From the NCBI GenBank assembly GCA_017165825.1, contig CM029381.1, positions 1,983,563-2,047,562 on the forward strand: a DNA stretch of 64,000 nt. Reading direction: 5' to 3'. Position 1 is the stretch's first letter. Each line of letters begins with the position of its first letter. Made by a program: the position numbers and the translations under genes. Positions 60,601-64,000 of the stretch are shown here, piece after piece. This DNA comes from Hepsetus odoe. Its lineage: Eukaryota > Chordata > Actinopteri > Characiformes > Hepsetidae. The notes beneath the pieces are model-generated. The model saw only the letters and a list, made by a program, of their open reading frames with translations, had not been told where the DNA came from and ran no database searches.

Positions 60601-60785
60601 AGACAAACGAACACTGAATGTTGTGCTTGTGTGTGTATTCTGCAGGCATAAGTCCTGAGACTCATCTGTTACTGGAGCACGCTCTGTGCGGACATGACCT
60701 ACACGGCTCAGCCTCCCCAGCCACGGACCGCACCACCACGTTCCTGACCCTGACCCTCGTTATCCTAACATGTCTGCTGTTATAA
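57684..60785 (+). CDS. Small secreted or GPI/membrane-anchored protein, 130 aa, unknown
   Basis: Exons 57684-57870, 59350-59415 and 60646-60785 join in phase (both introns phase 1) to 130 aa. The N-terminus (MDGMRALCCLCLLALTGLCC) is a good signal peptide, cut about residue 22. Residues 25-60 form a short amphipathic heptad-like helix (IEENIHLHDQLENLTAALRE) with one N-glycosylation site (NLT). Exon 2 encodes an alternating His/Glu motif (DHEHEHEHDPD) that could bind metal. The C-terminus is a 16-residue hydrophobic tail (TFLTLTLVILTCLLL) ending at the stop after a Ser/Ala/Thr stretch, as in GPI-anchor signals. A single-pass anchor is the alternative. I do not recognise the family and infer no specific function. 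Coding is supported by three in-phase splice junctions and signal, linker and tail falling in order. Confidence 0.7.
58555..59165 (-). mobile_element. L2/Rex1-superfamily LINE 3' part in intron 1
   Basis: The - strand frame 59079-58621 encodes a reverse-transcriptase C-terminus: MQNSAARVLTFSKKSEHITP, LHKLHWLPILYRIQYKLLLI and APKLWNSLPQNLR. The tail near 58560-58600 resembles that of the copy at 53925. It is antisense to the 130-aa gene. Confidence 0.8.
59416..60645. other. Intron 2 of the 130-aa protein gene
   Basis: No gene was recognised. Positions 60215-60260 (ACCCCTAATGGGAGCAGCTG AAAGAGAAAAG) resemble the RTE LINE 3' terminus at 9125-9155, so a solo LINE tail is likely. ACT/ATA-rich simple sequence lies at 60340-60400. 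Confidence 0.45.
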
Positions 60786-61311
60786 CAACACACACACACA
60801 CACACCTTTCTTGTACCGTCCAAATTAGAAGTGATACAAAGTGTTGTTTGGGGGAGTTCCTGTTGGATTTCACCACATAAATAATCTAATCAGGACACAG
60901 ATGATATAAATTTGTCAAAAAGGTCACACAGCACACAGGGACACACATTTTTTATTTTAAATATCGAGTCCAGTGTTTATTTGCATAATAATAGAAATAA
61001 CTGGTTTTCCCAATACATTTCCTACCATTTCAGTTGGTCCTTTCACAGATGTGCATGTTCTGTCATTTGAAGTTTGACATTCCTTTAACTAGTTCTGAAA
61101 GAACATAAACCCAGAAGGAAAGTGAAATAAATGAGAAGGCCCACAGAGGTTTTAAAAACGGTGACGTGAACAGTCCTATTGTCCAATTTTACTCTTACTT
61201 ACTCGCAGAGAATAGTTTACTTTTTGAAGTGGTGGTCTAGTCAAAAACTGTCCAAGGTGCTTTAATGTGTCGTTTTACTTGGCACTAATTAAAATATGGT
61301 AAAAAAAACCC

Positions 61312-61347
<36 letters not shown>

Positions 61348-62150
61348 TTGTAATTATATCTGTATTTGTAAAGACATCTTGAACCCTATATTATATATAA
61401 TATCATTTTATTCTGTAACTATTATGAAACATTGCTGTTATATGCGTGTGGTGTAGCAAATGTTGTATCTGGACCCCTAAAATATTCAAATTAAAATCAT
61501 AATTTTTTTTTTTTTTTTAAGTACACAAGTGTGAGTATTTAAGCCAGTACATTAATTCTAGCCTTTTAAATACATTTGAGTGTTTTCTTTTACTAGTTTG
61601 TCTTCTGATGGCAATCATCTTGCATTGTGTGAGGTTTGTTTTGTAAAACAGGAATTAGTTTGTTCATTGGTATATCACAGTATGTCAGAAACCACAAACC
61701 ATATAAAGTACATATATCACAGCCAGCATACAATGATTTTATCTGCCCACACAGGCATGGAGAGTCTTGAACATTGATCATGCTGTAGGAAAGTAACAAT
61801 GACACCGACACCCAAGAGAAGTATTTTGAGATGCGTGATGTCTGAACATTTTGACTGATAATTATGAATGCTATTATATCATGAATAAAGAAAAGTGCTT
61901 TTCAAGAAAACGGGTGAATATGTGCATAGTTTTATCTGGGTTGTGTTCTAGACAATTTCTTTGGAACTAGTCTATTCCTGAGCCTTGGGTCTACCTTTCT
62001 CTTTTTTTGCAAAGACTAACCTTCAGTACACTAATCTCACAGATTATTTTAGAGTGAACGGAAAGCACTGCAGTTTTGTCGGGTGTATTGCTCTAAATGC
62101 TGTGCTTCCTGATTCGTCCCAAAGCGTTTGCTTTTGAATGCTGAGAAAGA
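60786..62150. other. 3' UTR of the 130-aa gene and spacer
   Basis: AATAAA at about 61125 and 61884 are candidate poly(A) signals. (TA)n followed by (CA)n lies at 61314-61347. Nothing else was recognised. Confidence 0.45.
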
Positions 62151-62154
62151 CACA

Positions 62155-63745
62155 CACACTGCAGCATGTAAGAACAGCTTTATTGAGTATGTAAGCATTA
62201 TTCCAGTTCCGAATCCACGTATTTATCCAAGCATGGAAAATGGCAATGAAGAAAGCATGGAAAATGAGAGTGAAATTGAGGTCAAATATAATAATGAGAT
62301 GTTTGAACAAGCTGGGATAAGAGAAGTATTTACATAAACAGATGAGAATCATCGCAGACAGGTGACAATGGATGAAGTCAGGAAGCGTGAGGTAATTAAA
62401 ATTCATAAATGCCAGAAAATGAACAAAAATTAAATTCACATGAACCGTTTGAGACGTTAATATGACTGAAGACAGTTTCATACAGAACGGTTTTGGTTAT
62501 CAGACATAAAAAATAAATCTAAAACAAAATGAAAAACAAAGGATAGAAAAAAAAAACATAAAAACATTGCAATATATTGTTCTCTGGAGTCCCAAATTTA
62601 CACATAAAAAAAAAATCTATCAACTCCAAGACCAGTTGGGAGGCTGTTGCATTAAGTTCTAGAGACATTTTTTTGCTTAGACAGAAACAGTTCCCATCCC
62701 CTTTTACAATATTTAAATAAGATTAAATTAGCTAAAAAGGGACCAAATGTATACATCGAAGCTCGAAGAATTATACACATTTATGCAAAGAGAGAAAAAA
62801 AACTGTAGACTTCCTTACAAATCCTAGGACGTTTCAGTCTAAACAATCCCTGCTTATCGACCACTCTTTAAAATAAAACTTTTGATTTAACATGCAGAAT
62901 ATGTTCCCAGTATCTGCAATATGAAATAGCTTGAGGGGCCAGTTTATGCAAACGTAAGTCACACAAATGTTCAGCTCGTTCTGCAAGGTTGAACTGTAAG
63001 CAACTTGATCCCCAAATGTGTCATAATTCTGAAGAGTTATTGTACCAATTACTTGACTTGGTATTGACCTCCCGTTGCAAGATGTCTCCATTCGTTTTTT
63101 TGCCTAAATTGATGCTCAGCACACAGTATAAGAGAGTGGTGTGAGACAGGTGTCCCACAGTTTAAATTCATCTTGTTGGGCTGCATGGAGTCTTCCTGCC
63201 TGTCCTTTTTTTCTGAGATTTTTTTTCATTATTTTTTAGCCCAATTGGAAAGGTGACACCTTGACTTACTCAATAGAATTATTTGTCCTAACTTGATTTA
63301 TGCCACTGGCTAGCCAGTTCTTTCATGGGTTCATTCCTTAGCAGCAAGGCATACAACTGCCATGCAGGATGTAAATGACCCATTAAATTTGGGTAGTCGT
63401 GAAGCCTCCATAGTTGGATAAATATGCTGGACCAATCACAGTGTATACAATTTATAGCATCTGCTGTGCCAGAAGCTGAGGTCCAATTTACACCTGGTCG
63501 TTTCATGTCACCGGTATGTGGCTTATATCCTGATTTTAACCCACTCATATACAAAAATCAATCATAATTTTTTTTTCTGTAATATTTCTGTCGGTTTATT
63601 TCATCAGAAAAACATAAGGAACAGCAATGATGCTGCTTAGAAGTGGAAGTTTAGATTTGGTCTCTTCCCCGTGTTCAGAGCAGGAGAATGGTCACAGCTT
63701 CTGGAGGGGTTTTAATATCTGAATGTGGCTCAGAAAGGCTGATAA
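62155..63745 (-). other. Possible 3' UTR of a - strand gene beyond the window
   Basis: On the - strand, CTCAATAAAGCTGTTCTTAC (62162-62181) is followed by a GT-rich stretch (TGCAGTGTGTGTGTCTTTCT), the arrangement of a vertebrate poly(A) site. Upstream of it lies about 1.5 kb of AT-rich, repeat-poor sequence with no coding exon. This is inference only. Confidence 0.3.
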
Positions 63746-63750
63746 TGATA

Positions 63751-63950
63751 GGGTGGCGGAGGTCTAGTGGTTGGGTAGTTGCCTACGGACCTGGATCAAG
63801 AGGTCCCAGGTTCGAATCCCACCTCTGGCACTACCACCACTGGGTCCCTGAGCAAGACCCTGAACCCTGAATTGCTCCAGGGGGACTGTCCCTGTAATCA
63901 GGACATGGAAGTTGCTCTGGATAAGAGCATAAGAGCGTCTGCTAAATGTA
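63751..63950 (+). repeat. SINE-A copy
   Basis: Complete head (GAGGTCTAGTGG), B-box (GGTTCGAATCCC), body and tail. A small duplication in the tail (AAGAGCATAAGAGCG) lies near 63923. Confidence 0.9.
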
Positions 63951-64000
63951 CATGATACATTTACACTGCATTAACATCTAGCTAGACCTCCTGCTGAAGC

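Noticed and set aside
62044..62481. 145-codon - strand frame
   Set aside because: It is AT-rich and Phe/Ile/Leu-biased, has no recognisable domain or start context, and spans a likely poly(A) site.

Overview
This window is nuclear DNA from a bony fish. Genes are split into GT-AG exons, microsatellites ((CA)n, (CT)n, (TA)n) are dense, and the repeats are those typical of teleosts: Tc1/mariner, RTE- and L2/Rex1-type LINEs, and two families of tRNA-derived SINEs. The SINE types hint at Otophysi (catfish, characins, carps), but that is only an inference. Nothing prokaryotic is present.

Layout, left to right. 1-440 is microsatellite. 1.2-1.92 kb holds a frameshifted, poly(A)-tailed relic of a CBM20 starch-binding gene (stbd1-like). 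2.1-6.2 kb is pdcl (phosducin-like 1), + strand, 304 aa. 7.3-11.8 kb is a transposon graveyard (Tc1, SINE, RTE LINE 3' end, L2-type LINE). 12.2-43.6 kb is sec16a, + strand, 30 coding exons, reconstructed here as about 2151 aa. Its introns carry a 38-bp minisatellite, SINEs, a degenerate LTR pair, an antisense retroviral relic and a 1.7-kb pyrimidine-rich tract. 43.9-51.1 kb, - strand, is a compact gene whose six well-supported exons encode three tandem MLLE (PABC) domains and no RNA-binding domain. It runs tail-to-tail into sec16a and is divergent from rpl28. 51.38-53.91 kb is rpl28 (eL28), + strand, 137 aa, with a TOP-like start. 53.9-55.8 kb is LINE and SINE debris. 57.5-60.8 kb, + strand, is a three-exon gene for a 130-aa secreted or membrane-anchored protein I cannot name. 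62.1-64 kb may be the 3' UTR of a - strand gene lying beyond the window.

The genes are not an operon. Functionally, pdcl is a CCT co-chaperone for G-beta-gamma assembly, sec16a organises ER exit sites, rpl28 is a large-subunit ribosomal protein, and the triple-MLLE protein is predicted to bind PAM2 peptides, that is, partners of poly(A)-binding protein. The triple-MLLE gene is the strongest candidate here for something not yet described: every MLLE domain is split by an intron at the identical codon and phase, so the gene looks like a two-exon module duplicated twice.
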